IMG/VR virus record: IMGVR_UViG_3300047560_000921
Span: 167,385-231,384 of that record
Source of the DNA: a virus
Reading direction: 5' to 3' (one strand)
DNA: 64,000 nt
Shown: piece by piece, positions 1-7,969 of the stretch
Layout of the letters: each line of letters starts with the position of its first letter
Position numbering within the stretch: position 1 is the first letter of the stretch
Made by a program: the position numbers and the translations under genes
Notes under the pieces: model-generated
What the model saw: only the letters and a program-made list of their open reading frames with translations
What the model was told of the DNA's origin: nothing
The model's database searches: none

Positions 1-941
1 CATTGGCCTCTCCACACTGCATAAAGTCCAGTATCGGAATTATAGTTGCCATATACTTTGCTTAGGTTTGTATCAACATAGGCCTGTAGTTCTTTTTTAG
101 TAGTGTTAGGTTGTACATCAAACGCAAAATATTGGTAGCCTTCGCGACCTTTGCCGAGATATTGACCACCTAGCTTGCCCATAATTGTATCTATTCTATT
201 TTCAGCAGCTTTGTTTTTGCTAGCAATATACCTTTTATCACTTGCTCCTCTTGCATCAGCGGGATCATCAGTCTCTAAGTCCCAGTTATCAACCTTGAAA
301 AACCCTTTCATTTCAACTCCTGGGATTTGACTTAGACTCATCCAGTTACGACGACCACCTGGTGTTTGACTAGCTCCAGCAAGTAATGGACGTTTCATAA
401 TAGTTAAGACAATGCCATATAAGGCTTTAGCTAGACCAACACCGCGATATTGTTCATCTACTGTAATAGTTCCAACTTGTAAGGCGCCACTAAGTGGAAA
501 CCTAAGTGGAAACCCGGGCCCTACGTTATGTAAACTTAATTTACCCACTAGTCTACCTGGCGCCTTGTCAAACTCTTCTTTGCGCCTTTCGTTTCGTTGT
601 TTCCAGTATTCTACTCTGCTAGCATGTTCGCGACTATTATACCATGAAAGTTTCTTTGGTTCGGGTGTAAACTCGTACTCGCCTTTGTTTATTTTGTCCC
701 ATAGCTTAACTTCAATGTCTCCGCTATCATTTGTTATAGAATAAAGTAACCCACTACCACCAGGTAATGGCTTAATTGTTTTAGTAGAACCGTATTCTAC
801 GTCTAAGTATTCCTTGCCGCCTTCGAACCCGCTCTTGCCTAAGCGTTCGATTTCAGTTAAGTTGGCACTTTCTACATTGTATCTAGGATCAGTTTTCTGA
901 CGATCCTCAGTTTGTTTTTTAAATAGTTCTCTTAATCTCAT
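1..941 (-). CDS. GNAT acetyltransferase-domain protein, partial (C-terminus off the window)
   Basis: An open frame runs from an ATG at 941 to the window edge with no stop, so about 313 residues are visible and the C-terminus is missing. Around residues 165-190 there is a GNAT motif A-like stretch, TITVDEQYRGVGLAKALYG, with the RGxGLA acetyl-CoA pyrophosphate loop. The N-terminal half is charged and not recognised. The start lies 1 nt after the stop of the tail-fibre-like gene (TAATATG), so the two are probably translationally coupled. GNAT-like proteins next to structural genes are common in marine T4-like phages, but the substrate is unknown. A 12-bp direct duplication near 491-514 gives the peptide repeat FPLR/FPLS. 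Confidence 0.75.
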   Translation of the reverse strand, partial: MRLRELFKKQTEDRQKTDPRYNVESANLTEIERLGKSGFEGGKEYLDVEYGSTKTIKPLPGGSGLLYSITNDSGDIEVKLWDKINKGEYEFTPEPKKLSWYNSREHASRVEYWKQRNERRKEEFDKAPGRLVGKLSLHNVGPGFPLRFPLSGALQVGTITVDEQYRGVGLAKALYGIVLTIMKRPLLAGASQTPGGRRNWMSLSQIPGVEMKGFFKVDNWDLETDDPADARGASDKRYIASKNKAAENRIDTIMGKLGGQYLGKGREGYQYFAFDVQPNTTKKELQAYVDTNLSKVYGNYNSDTGLYAVWRGQ

Positions 942-942
942 A

Positions 943-2502
943 TTAGAAAGTCACGGTTGTTACGGATGCAAAAGCAGTCCATTTAATTGTGTTGCTGGCC
1001 ATACCAGTTGCTGTAATAGTTAGCACATCGCCAGACACAGATACATCTGCGGCCAGTGTCGAACCAGTACTGGCTAGTATTTCGTTTACTGTTGCACCTA
1101 CTAGTGTAACAACTCCGCCGTTATTAATCAATAAGCCTTTAACTATGCTAGCATAACGCTGTAGTGCATTGGCACCTACAAACTTAACTTCAAAGCTAGC
1201 ACTTGCCCCTACTGGTACATGGATCTTGTTAGTGCCCACAATAGTAAGCTCAGTTGGGATAGAATCAGTTGTTGTGCAAGTAAGAACATAGTTGCTGGTA
1301 TTTACAGTTGGATCAGCATCACTGATTAAGACTTGTTGATTGTTTACTGTTGTCTTGCTATAAGTTGTCAGCCAACGATTTGTAACGCTACCGATATTGT
1401 AAGTGTCGGTACTTAATGGAACAATGTCACTGTTAATTTCTGCGGCAAATGTTACAGTGTCAGTTGCGGCATTACCCAATTGAATGTTACCGTCTGCTGT
1501 AATGCTACCAGTTGCATGAATGTTACCTGCAACGTTTAAGTTGCCGCCACCGATAGTTGTATCACCTTGAATGTTAACACTACCTGCACCTTCAGTAATA
1601 AGGCTAATACTAGTATTGCCTCCGGTAGAGTTAGTACTAATAGGACCACTGCCAGTGCCGTCTTCGATATGTGTTACGCGGCCATAACTATCAACAGTAA
1701 CGTTAGCATAAGCATAAACACCTGCAACAACACCACTAGCAGGAACATCAATTAAACCTGTTTGGTTGTTGTACAGCAATGGACCTTGTACGCTTAGACT
1801 TTCTCTGGCACGAATTTCAGTAAAGTAACGATTAACGCCTTCTGAAATGTCAGTGGTATTTCTAGGAATTGTAATTAAACCAGTACTGGGATTATAGTTT
1901 GCAACACCTGTAGTATAGCTTAAACTGGCTTGTGCTCTAGCTTCTGTAAAGAATCTAGCAGTAGGTACTTCGATTAATCTATCGGTTCTTGGATTGTATC
2001 TAATCAAACCAGCAGTACCGTCGTAGGTCAAGAAAGTTGGTTGAATATCATCGCCGACTACGTTGATACTATCGCGGGCCCTACTTGTTAAGAAGTATAA
2101 GTTGTTAGAGCCTTCTTCGATAAAATCAGTTGTTTGCTCATTTAGCTTGTATTCTACCCACTGTTTAGTTGTCGCCTCTAAGGGTAACAGCGGATCGCGG
2201 GACATAACTAGCGGACCAGTCATAGTGTCCCCGGCCCTACTAACTGCGGAGTTAGCCAAGCTAGTAATATTTGTTATAAAATCGGGGTCATTGCCAATAG
2301 CAGTAGAAATCTCACCCAGGGTGTCTAATACACCTGGAGCACCGTTTATTAACTCGGCAACGGCGGTACGAACCCAACGAGTAGTGGCGACAACATTACT
2401 GTTTTCGCTTTGCGGCGGATCTTGTACTTCTACTGAATGAACAATAAGTTGACCTGTTGGGTCTAACTGTAAATTGCCCCTTGATTTTATAATTGTTGTC
2501 AT
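943..2502 (-). CDS. Tail fibre-like structural protein
   Basis: 519 aa, low in Cys, rich in Thr/Asn/Gly. The N-terminus (about residues 1-120) resembles proteins next to tail genes in marine T4-like phages and contains the fibre-type motif AGDTMTGPL near residue 90. The middle carries imperfect repeats of the form (Y/L)FTxxRAxxSLS at about residues 135, 190 and 215. The C-terminal half is beta-rich (NVAGNIHATGSITADGNIQLG), as expected of a trimeric fibre. Probably a virion surface or receptor-binding component. Its start lies 2 nt after the stop of the upstream 55-aa gene. The role is inferred from composition and repeats; no receptor specificity can be read. Confidence 0.7.
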   Translation of the reverse strand: MTTIIKSRGNLQLDPTGQLIVHSVEVQDPPQSENSNVVATTRWVRTAVAELINGAPGVLDTLGEISTAIGNDPDFITNITSLANSAVSRAGDTMTGPLVMSRDPLLPLEATTKQWVEYKLNEQTTDFIEEGSNNLYFLTSRARDSINVVGDDIQPTFLTYDGTAGLIRYNPRTDRLIEVPTARFFTEARAQASLSYTTGVANYNPSTGLITIPRNTTDISEGVNRYFTEIRARESLSVQGPLLYNNQTGLIDVPASGVVAGVYAYANVTVDSYGRVTHIEDGTGSGPISTNSTGGNTSISLITEGAGSVNIQGDTTIGGGNLNVAGNIHATGSITADGNIQLGNAATDTVTFAAEINSDIVPLSTDTYNIGSVTNRWLTTYSKTTVNNQQVLISDADPTVNTSNYVLTCTTTDSIPTELTIVGTNKIHVPVGASASFEVKFVGANALQRYASIVKGLLINNGGVVTLVGATVNEILASTGSTLAADVSVSGDVLTITATGMASNTIKWTAFASVTTVTF

Positions 2503-2504
2503 TT

Positions 2505-2672
2505 TTATTCTTTGATAATTTCTACAACTACGCCGTTACCAACTAACTCTTGTACAAGCACTTCTAGGTTAGTTACAACATCGTGCCCAGCTAGTGGAAC
2601 TACATCTGCTTCGCTATCCTTAGTTAATCTGCTTAGTTTGATAACAACTAGTTCTTCGTGTATTTTTGCCAT
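2505..2672 (-). CDS. Conserved small phage protein, 55 aa
   Basis: A 55-aa gene starting MAKIHEELVVIKLSRL and ending VVVEIIKE, preceded by a strong Shine-Dalgarno (GGAGAGAG, 5-7 nt before ATG) and by an AATAAATACT late-type promoter motif. Its stop is 2 nt before the fibre gene, so it heads this late operon. Small proteins with this start are found next to fibre genes in T4-like marine phages (recollection, not searched). Function unknown; no membrane segment. Confidence 0.8.
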   Translation of the reverse strand: MAKIHEELVVIKLSRLTKDSEADVVPLAGHDVVTNLEVLVQELVGNGVVVEIIKE

Positions 2673-2687
2673 ATCTCTCTCCAATAT

Positions 2688-2697
2688 AGTATTTATT
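2688..2697 (-). promoter_or_regulatory. Late-type promoter motif (AATAAATACT) for the fibre operon
   Basis: AATAAATACT on the minus strand, 15 nt upstream of the ATG at 2672. It resembles the T4 late promoter TATAAATA read by gp55-type sigma, and the same ATAAATA core recurs before other structural genes in the window. No -35 element is apparent. Confidence 0.55.
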
Positions 2698-2732
2698 TGG
2701 ATTGTATCGTAGTGATACTGTAAATATTTATG

Positions 2733-2742
2733 AATAAATACT
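2733..2742 (+). promoter_or_regulatory. Late-type promoter motif (AATAAATACT) for the methyltransferase operon
   Basis: AATAAATACT on the plus strand, 21 nt upstream of the ATG at 2764, arranged divergently from the motif at 2688-2697. A short inverted repeat GTATC/GATAC lies just upstream around 2703-2717. Confidence 0.5.
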
Positions 2743-2763
2743 CATATAATTTTAGGGACACAC

Positions 2764-4233
2764 ATGAGCTTCTTCAGCCAATATCCAGAATTTGTAGAGC
2801 AAGACTCTCGCAAAGACCGCGGTTTCAGCCAAGTTACAATAGAAACATTAGACAACAGGCATCAAGTATCTGCACCATCGTGGTTAGTAGACGGAATGAC
2901 GGTATTGGATTTGGGAAGTTGCCTTGGAGCAACAGGGCATTGGGTCCTTAGTCACGGCTGTACACATTACACAGGCGTTGAAGTGCAGCCAGAATTGGCT
3001 GCTACAAGCAGAACGTTATTGTCTAAATATTGGAAAGACACGCAATATTCTATTGTAGAACAAGACTTGCGAAGCTTCTTGGATCAAGAAATTGCCGCAG
3101 GTAAGAAGTATGATGTTATTGTTATGGTAGGAGTCATTTATGCTTTCCTTGATACATATAACATCCTGAGTAAGTTGGCAGAAATATGTGACTATTCCAT
3201 GGTCATTGACAGCATTTATCCATGGAACATGACAACGCCCGATGTACCTATCATTGATGTAATACGCTGGCAACATATTAACAGTTCTGATTCCAATACT
3301 GCATTTCAAGGCGCAGGCAGTCGACCAGCACCTAACGCACTACGCATCATGATGGAAACTCTGGGCTATGAAAACAAAGAAGGCCTGTTATATCCAAAAC
3401 CAGTAGAAAATAAAGACGTACATGATAGCTATATTACTCCCATTGAGCGTCCAGGTTCTAAATCTTATAAATTACCTGCACGTTACATGATGCGTTTTTA
3501 CAAAACAGAACAAACATCTATCAAGCAAGTTGGCGATTATGTTGTATCGAACAACAAAGACAAAAAAGTAGAAATGGCCAAGGCGCCGCCTGTAGCAGTT
3601 GCAGATACCTGGGTGTTCGACGAAACGGTTGCTAAACGATTCCAGCAAGAAGCAGAAACACATATTCCCGATTATGCTAGAGTTATTAAAATGTGCATGG
3701 AGTACACTAACCAAGTCTACAACACTAATAAATCAATAAACATAATCGACGTTGGTAGTGCGTTAGGTAACACTATGGATTCTTTTATATCACAAGGATA
3801 TACTAACGTAACAGGGGTAGATAACAGTCAATCGATGATTGCGTCTAGTAAGTATCCTGATCAAGTAACATTGTCTAATACATTCCCGCAAGGACAATAC
3901 GATGTAGTGTTAGCTAACTGGACCTTACACTTTGTCACTGAACGCAAACAGTATATCCAAGACATATATGATTCAATGACACACAATGGTATGCTTATAC
4001 TAAGTGACAAAATGGACCATAGTCTGGAAACAGAAAATTTATACTACGACTTTAAACGTGCAAACGGCGTGCCCGAAGATGTAATTCAAAAGAAGAAGAC
4101 TGCACTAGTAGGCGTATTAGTAACCAAGCCTTTGCAATGGTACTTAGACACGCTAAAGGAAATAGGATTTACTGATATCCAAGTTATAAATTCACGCTTT
4201 ATGTTCTCAACAATCTATGCAAGAAAACTATAA
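2764..4233 (+). CDS. Two-domain SAM-dependent methyltransferase
   Basis: 489 aa with two class-I methyltransferase domains in tandem. The first has the SAM-binding motif VLDLGSCLGATG at about residue 47, an acidic GVEVQPE strand end and YDVIVMVGVI. The second repeats the plan at about residue 322 (IIDVGSALGNTM, GVDNSQSM, YDVVLANWTLHFV). The linker around residues 255-280 is charged. The substrate is not evident; tandem fusions of this kind often modify small molecules or glycans. It is the first gene of a four-gene plus-strand operon, followed by an alpha/beta hydrolase with a 17-nt overlap. RBS AGGGA lies before the ATG. Confidence 0.8.
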   Translation: MSFFSQYPEFVEQDSRKDRGFSQVTIETLDNRHQVSAPSWLVDGMTVLDLGSCLGATGHWVLSHGCTHYTGVEVQPELAATSRTLLSKYWKDTQYSIVEQDLRSFLDQEIAAGKKYDVIVMVGVIYAFLDTYNILSKLAEICDYSMVIDSIYPWNMTTPDVPIIDVIRWQHINSSDSNTAFQGAGSRPAPNALRIMMETLGYENKEGLLYPKPVENKDVHDSYITPIERPGSKSYKLPARYMMRFYKTEQTSIKQVGDYVVSNNKDKKVEMAKAPPVAVADTWVFDETVAKRFQQEAETHIPDYARVIKMCMEYTNQVYNTNKSINIIDVGSALGNTMDSFISQGYTNVTGVDNSQSMIASSKYPDQVTLSNTFPQGQYDVVLANWTLHFVTERKQYIQDIYDSMTHNGMLILSDKMDHSLETENLYYDFKRANGVPEDVIQKKKTALVGVLVTKPLQWYLDTLKEIGFTDIQVINSRFMFSTIYARKL

Positions 4234-5143
4234 TTTTATTCAAGGTAAAGGTGTACAGTTGTATGTTAGGTGCATACCGTCTATAACACCAACGAACAAA
4301 GCAGTACTACTATTCAATAGCCGTAGCCTTTGCGTCGAATCTAGCATGGGCATCTCAATGAGCAGTATCAGTTACGGTGATTACTTAGCCAGTAAAGGTA
4401 TTGAAGTGTTTTTAGTTGATCTACGAGGATACGGACAAAGTACTATCATTCAAGAGCAACTTGCATCCACAAAAGCGCAAGTTACAGACCCAATGTCGTT
4501 ACAAAAGTACTACGATGATTTGTTATCCAGCGTCACCTATGTAAAACAAACCATGGGTGCAGATACGGAAGTGACCTTAATGGGATTTAGTTTCTTGGGT
4601 ACATTAGTTGTCACGTTTGCTCATTTATATCCCGATGCCGTTAAGAATGTTATTAGCTTGAATCCAACCTGGCTTAGGGAGGAGCAAGACCCTACCAACG
4701 ATTCATTTAATTTTACTACAAATGTAGATAACAATGCTCCTTATGTAGAAGTTAATATGGCTAATATTAAGCATAGGTTAGAAGTTGCACAGCCTGAAGG
4801 AAAAAACTTTATTGACCAAACATGGTTTGACCAAGCAAACACGGCATTGGCTATGCACCACAAGACATTTGACAGTAGCACACAGTCGTGGAAAATTCAC
4901 AAAAAGATTAGTTGGATCAAACATCTAACATCGTTGAATAGTATGAAGAATGTAAAGGCAAACGTATTGTTTATTACAGCACAGTATGATACTGAAAATC
5001 CTTTTTATCTTGTTAGGCGTATGTTTAACAGATTAGGAATTCATAATAAGTATCTTAGAATTTTACCTAATGCCACCCATCTTTGTATATGGGAAACGGC
5101 AAGGCACACACTTTACGAATGGACAGCGGAGTTTATATTATGA
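4217..5143 (+). CDS. Alpha/beta-hydrolase fold protein
   Basis: 308 aa. The nucleophile elbow is GFSFLG at about residue 123, a variant of GxSxG in which the last Gly is shifted. A candidate acid is Asp in AQYDTENPF (about residue 256) and a candidate His is in NATHLCIW (about residue 287), giving a plausible Ser-Asp-His triad. VFLVDLRGYGQS near residue 70 is the oxyanion-strand region of this fold. The start overlaps the methyltransferase stop by 17 nt and the stop overlaps the next gene by 4 nt. Substrate unknown; esterase or transacylase activity is possible. Confidence 0.75.
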   Translation: MQENYNFIQGKGVQLYVRCIPSITPTNKAVLLFNSRSLCVESSMGISMSSISYGDYLASKGIEVFLVDLRGYGQSTIIQEQLASTKAQVTDPMSLQKYYDDLLSSVTYVKQTMGADTEVTLMGFSFLGTLVVTFAHLYPDAVKNVISLNPTWLREEQDPTNDSFNFTTNVDNNAPYVEVNMANIKHRLEVAQPEGKNFIDQTWFDQANTALAMHHKTFDSSTQSWKIHKKISWIKHLTSLNSMKNVKANVLFITAQYDTENPFYLVRRMFNRLGIHNKYLRILPNATHLCIWETARHTLYEWTAEFIL

Positions 5144-5778
5144 TGCCCGATATGAAATATTTGATTTTAAGCACTGAGAATTTTTGTGTTTATACTATGA
5201 GTCCCCGACACTTAACTGCAAATGCATTAGTAGCAGGAGAAGGCGACAGCATGATTCGTGGTATTACTTGGAGCAATAGCGTTGAGTACAATCGTGTTAC
5301 TAACCGAGACTTTTTCTACGATAAAATATACACAGTAGACACAGCACGAAATGCTTTTATTGAAGTAGATCCTGCTAATGTGTCCGATACATGGAAGCAA
5401 ACTAGGGAAATTCTTCGATTAAGGCAAGATGCGTTTTTTAATTGGGAAACACATTTATCAAATAGTCTTGCAAGAGTTATGCGACATGGATGGGAACATT
5501 TTGATGTAGTGGCAGAACAAGAAATTGCCAAGTCCGATCCTGCTAATAATAGCTACACATGGGTGTTAGAAGAATATGCTCGTACTATGGAAGTATCAGT
5601 ACAGCAGGCCTACAAAGAATTAAAGTTACGCATCGAATCTGACAACATTACCAAATTTAGAATTCAAGCCCTTGGAGAAAAATGGCGAAATAAAATAAAT
5701 CAATGTAATACATTCAACGACATTGAAGCCGCAAGAAAAGAAATGGTACGAGAGTTTTGGCTTAACAGTTTAATATGA
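5140..5778 (+). CDS. Uncharacterised protein, 212 aa
   Basis: Not recognised. The start is placed at ATG 5140, which overlaps the upstream stop by 4 nt (ATGA) as elsewhere in this operon; an ORF extension to 5083 is frame read-through in the hydrolase gene. The C-terminal half is helical and charged. It sits between an alpha/beta hydrolase and a PP-loop ATPase, so a role in the same modification pathway is likely but unproven. Confidence 0.7.
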   Translation: MMPDMKYLILSTENFCVYTMSPRHLTANALVAGEGDSMIRGITWSNSVEYNRVTNRDFFYDKIYTVDTARNAFIEVDPANVSDTWKQTREILRLRQDAFFNWETHLSNSLARVMRHGWEHFDVVAEQEIAKSDPANNSYTWVLEEYARTMEVSVQQAYKELKLRIESDNITKFRIQALGEKWRNKINQCNTFNDIEAARKEMVREFWLNSLI

Positions 5779-6872
5779 AATCACTTTACTATTTTAATCC
5801 TATGACTGTTACTAACAGCCTTTTTAGGAAGGATGCTATTGCATGGGGCAAGGTATATAATCTAATAGGCCGTGCAGTGGGTATGAATGATAGGTCGGGA
5901 ACGTTAAGCCAGCCCATATCATTGGCCACCTATGATAGATGTAAACTGCCAGTCCTTAGTTCCAACTATGTTTCTTATGATGAAGCCGCAGACCAAAGGG
6001 TAAAAGAAATATATGAATCTAGTGTAAGGCTAGGTAAACCTATAGGCATTATGTGGAGTGGCGGCATTGATAGTACAACCATTGTTGTTGCCTTTCTAAG
6101 AAACTACAGTGTGGCAGAACTTAAACAACGAGTCAAAATTATTCTAAGTACAGAAGCTACGTTAGAAAATCCTACATTTTATTTGAATCACATTTTACCT
6201 AACTTTGAATTTGTTAACAGTGAATACACGCCATGGCTATTTGACGGATCTATGTTAATTGTTACTGGGGAATTTAACGACCAACTGTTTGGTAGTGATT
6301 TAATTAAATTTTACTTAACTACATGCGGAGCAGAAACAGTCAATGCAAAATTTTCACGCGATGATATTTTTAGTTATATCAACAGCAAAATAAAAGATAG
6401 TAAAATATCAAACATTTTAATTGATGCAGTTATTGAGTCTAGTACCAAGTACGGCGTCAGCTTAGAAAAGAATAGTGATTTCTTTTGGTGGTACAATTTC
6501 TGCTTTAAATGGCAGTGCGTACATTTTAGATTTTATGCATTAACGTTTCCTAGATTAATCCCAACAATTAATGAAGAGTGGGACAGAACGTACATGATAC
6601 ATTTTTTCCAAACAGATGCATTTCAGTTATGGAGCATTAATAGTCCGCAAGTAAGGTACATCGATGATTGGAAGAACTATAAATTTAAGGCCAAGGAAAG
6701 TATCTATAGATTTGATAAGAACTATGAGTACTTCAGAAACAAAATCAAACGCCCTAGCTTACAAACAGTATTTTATCAGCGAATACTATCCGAAGCAGTA
6801 ACTAGTGATTTTCAAATATTGCCTACATTTGATCCGCATGAATATTATAACTCAGAAAATTCATTCAAATAA
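5775..6872 (+). CDS. PP-loop ATP pyrophosphatase, asparagine-synthase-like
   Basis: 365 aa. The PP-loop SGGIDSTT at about residues 95-102 binds ATP pyrophosphate, and GEFNDQLFGSD at about residue 165 resembles the GEGADELF segment of asparagine synthetase C domains. No N-terminal glutaminase is present, so it probably adenylates a carboxylate or similar substrate with another nitrogen donor. It has a clear paralogue at 18970-19890 (shared FQLWSxNxP and FxxKxSIYxFxKN-like C-terminal segments). It starts in a 4-nt overlap and ends at a bidirectional terminator. QueC-like activity is less likely because the second motif is asparagine-synthase-like. Confidence 0.75.
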   Translation: MKSLYYFNPMTVTNSLFRKDAIAWGKVYNLIGRAVGMNDRSGTLSQPISLATYDRCKLPVLSSNYVSYDEAADQRVKEIYESSVRLGKPIGIMWSGGIDSTTIVVAFLRNYSVAELKQRVKIILSTEATLENPTFYLNHILPNFEFVNSEYTPWLFDGSMLIVTGEFNDQLFGSDLIKFYLTTCGAETVNAKFSRDDIFSYINSKIKDSKISNILIDAVIESSTKYGVSLEKNSDFFWWYNFCFKWQCVHFRFYALTFPRLIPTINEEWDRTYMIHFFQTDAFQLWSINSPQVRYIDDWKNYKFKAKESIYRFDKNYEYFRNKIKRPSLQTVFYQRILSEAVTSDFQILPTFDPHEYYNSENSFK

Positions 6873-6894
6873 AAAGCCCCGTTAGGGGCTTTTT
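6871..6894. terminator. Bidirectional rho-independent terminator
   Basis: Stem AAAAGCCCC / GGGGCTTTT with loop GTTA, flanked by A-runs and T-runs, between the converging ends of the plus-strand accessory operon and the minus-strand gene at 6908. Nearly the same hairpin occurs at 60723-60746. Confidence 0.95.
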
Positions 6895-6907
6895 AATTAG
6901 CAGTTAG

Positions 6908-7204
6908 TTAAACTGCTGAGTGAGTTGAAACAATGTTATTTGCAATCAAATATGCTTTTCTAGCTTGGAAGTCTGCGTGGTTAGCAAGACTTGCTTGGAA
7001 TGCTTGTTGTGCGGCTTTATTTTCAAAAACCACAGCAGATTCCCACACATTTGCGTCAGTAGAACTTTGCGCTCCAGTTGACGAAACTACGCCCGGGAAC
7101 GAGCTAACATAACTCGACCAGCGTGTAGCTCCGGCGGCATCAACCTGATTCCACCATTGTACATTTGCAGGTTTAACTGTTCTTGTTGTAACTGTATATG
7201 CCAT
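6908..7204 (-). CDS. Uncharacterised late-type phage protein, 98 aa
   Basis: 98 aa, no cysteines, start MAYTVTTRTVKPANVQWWN with RBS TAGGAGATTT and an ATAAATA motif just upstream. The sequence is Ala/Ser-rich with aromatic residues and an AAQQAFQASLANHADFQ helix. The separate late-type motif suggests a virion or late protein. Not recognised. Confidence 0.8.
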   Translation of the reverse strand: MAYTVTTRTVKPANVQWWNQVDAAGATRWSSYVSSFPGVVSSTGAQSSTDANVWESAVVFENKAAQQAFQASLANHADFQARKAYLIANNIVSTHSAV

Positions 7205-7234
7205 ATAAATCTCCTATAGGATAGCTAACTATAG

Positions 7235-7244
7235 TTATTTATCT
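7235..7244 (-). promoter_or_regulatory. Late-type promoter motif (ATAAATAAC)
   Basis: ATAAATAAC on the minus strand overlapping the end of the upstream gene, about 30 nt before the ATG at 7204. Same core as the other late-type motifs in the window. Confidence 0.45.
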
Positions 7245-7969
7245 GTTTCCAAAAGTTCTCTATGTAAGATTACTTTGTAGACATCCATTTCGCTGGCACC
7301 AATCATTAGCTTGAGCATAAGCAAGTCGCTTTCGTCATTAAAGTACATACTTAATGAATTCCACCAACTAAGCATATCTTGCTTCTTAGGATTTTTATGC
7401 AACAAAAGCTCTGCATTTCTGCTTAGTTTATAGTCTTTTGAGTCTAAGTTCGCAAAGAAATTAGCTAGATTATCCCTTAAAGATTTAATCTCTGTCGTAC
7501 CCCTTACTTGTACCTTATAACGATATCCTGCACACATGCCCGATTGTTCGAACAATTTGGCTCTGAACAAGGGCGTAGCCATCATATCGCTATCGGCAAT
7601 TTTAATTTGCTCAATGCTATACGGTACGTGTACTTCAACAATGTTATCTTTGAACTTTTTCAAGACTGCCCTGGCGTGTGATTCTTCTTCTAGGAAGATA
7701 CTGATTTTGGAATTTTCAGTACGGCACCTAATTTTAGTTTCCAATTCCTTTTTACAGAATTTAGAAATGTCGCCGGCCAAATTCCTAGCCTTGTACCAAA
7801 GCGAGCGCCTAGAGCTAGGAGACATTGCCCATACATTCAGCTTTTCATCTTCTTTGGTTTTAACATCATATACTAACTTAAAGCACATGGTTCCAAAGTA
7901 AGGGCGTTGCACATAATTGTGCGGTACGTTTACGCCCAAGTGGATTACTTTATTTTCGTTTTGACTCAT
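7235..7969 (-). CDS. Uncharacterised protein downstream of ClpA-like gene, 244 aa
   Basis: 244 aa, charged, no membrane segment or signal peptide. It begins 20 nt inside the end of the ClpA-like gene, so it is the third gene of a DnaJ-ClpA operon. It has no ClpS-like motif, so an adaptor role would be guesswork. Not recognised. Its position makes it a candidate partner of the phage ClpA. Confidence 0.75.
   Translation of the reverse strand: MSQNENKVIHLGVNVPHNYVQRPYFGTMCFKLVYDVKTKEDEKLNVWAMSPSSRRSLWYKARNLAGDISKFCKKELETKIRCRTENSKISIFLEEESHARAVLKKFKDNIVEVHVPYSIEQIKIADSDMMATPLFRAKLFEQSGMCAGYRYKVQVRGTTEIKSLRDNLANFFANLDSKDYKLSRNAELLLHKNPKKQDMLSWWNSLSMYFNDESDLLMLKLMIGASEMDVYKVILHRELLETDK

Noticed and set aside
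5775-6872. Calling the PP-loop genes QueC (preQ0 synthase)
   Set aside because: The SGGxDSTT loop fits, but the second motif and length are asparagine-synthase-like and there is no QueC zinc cluster of Cys.
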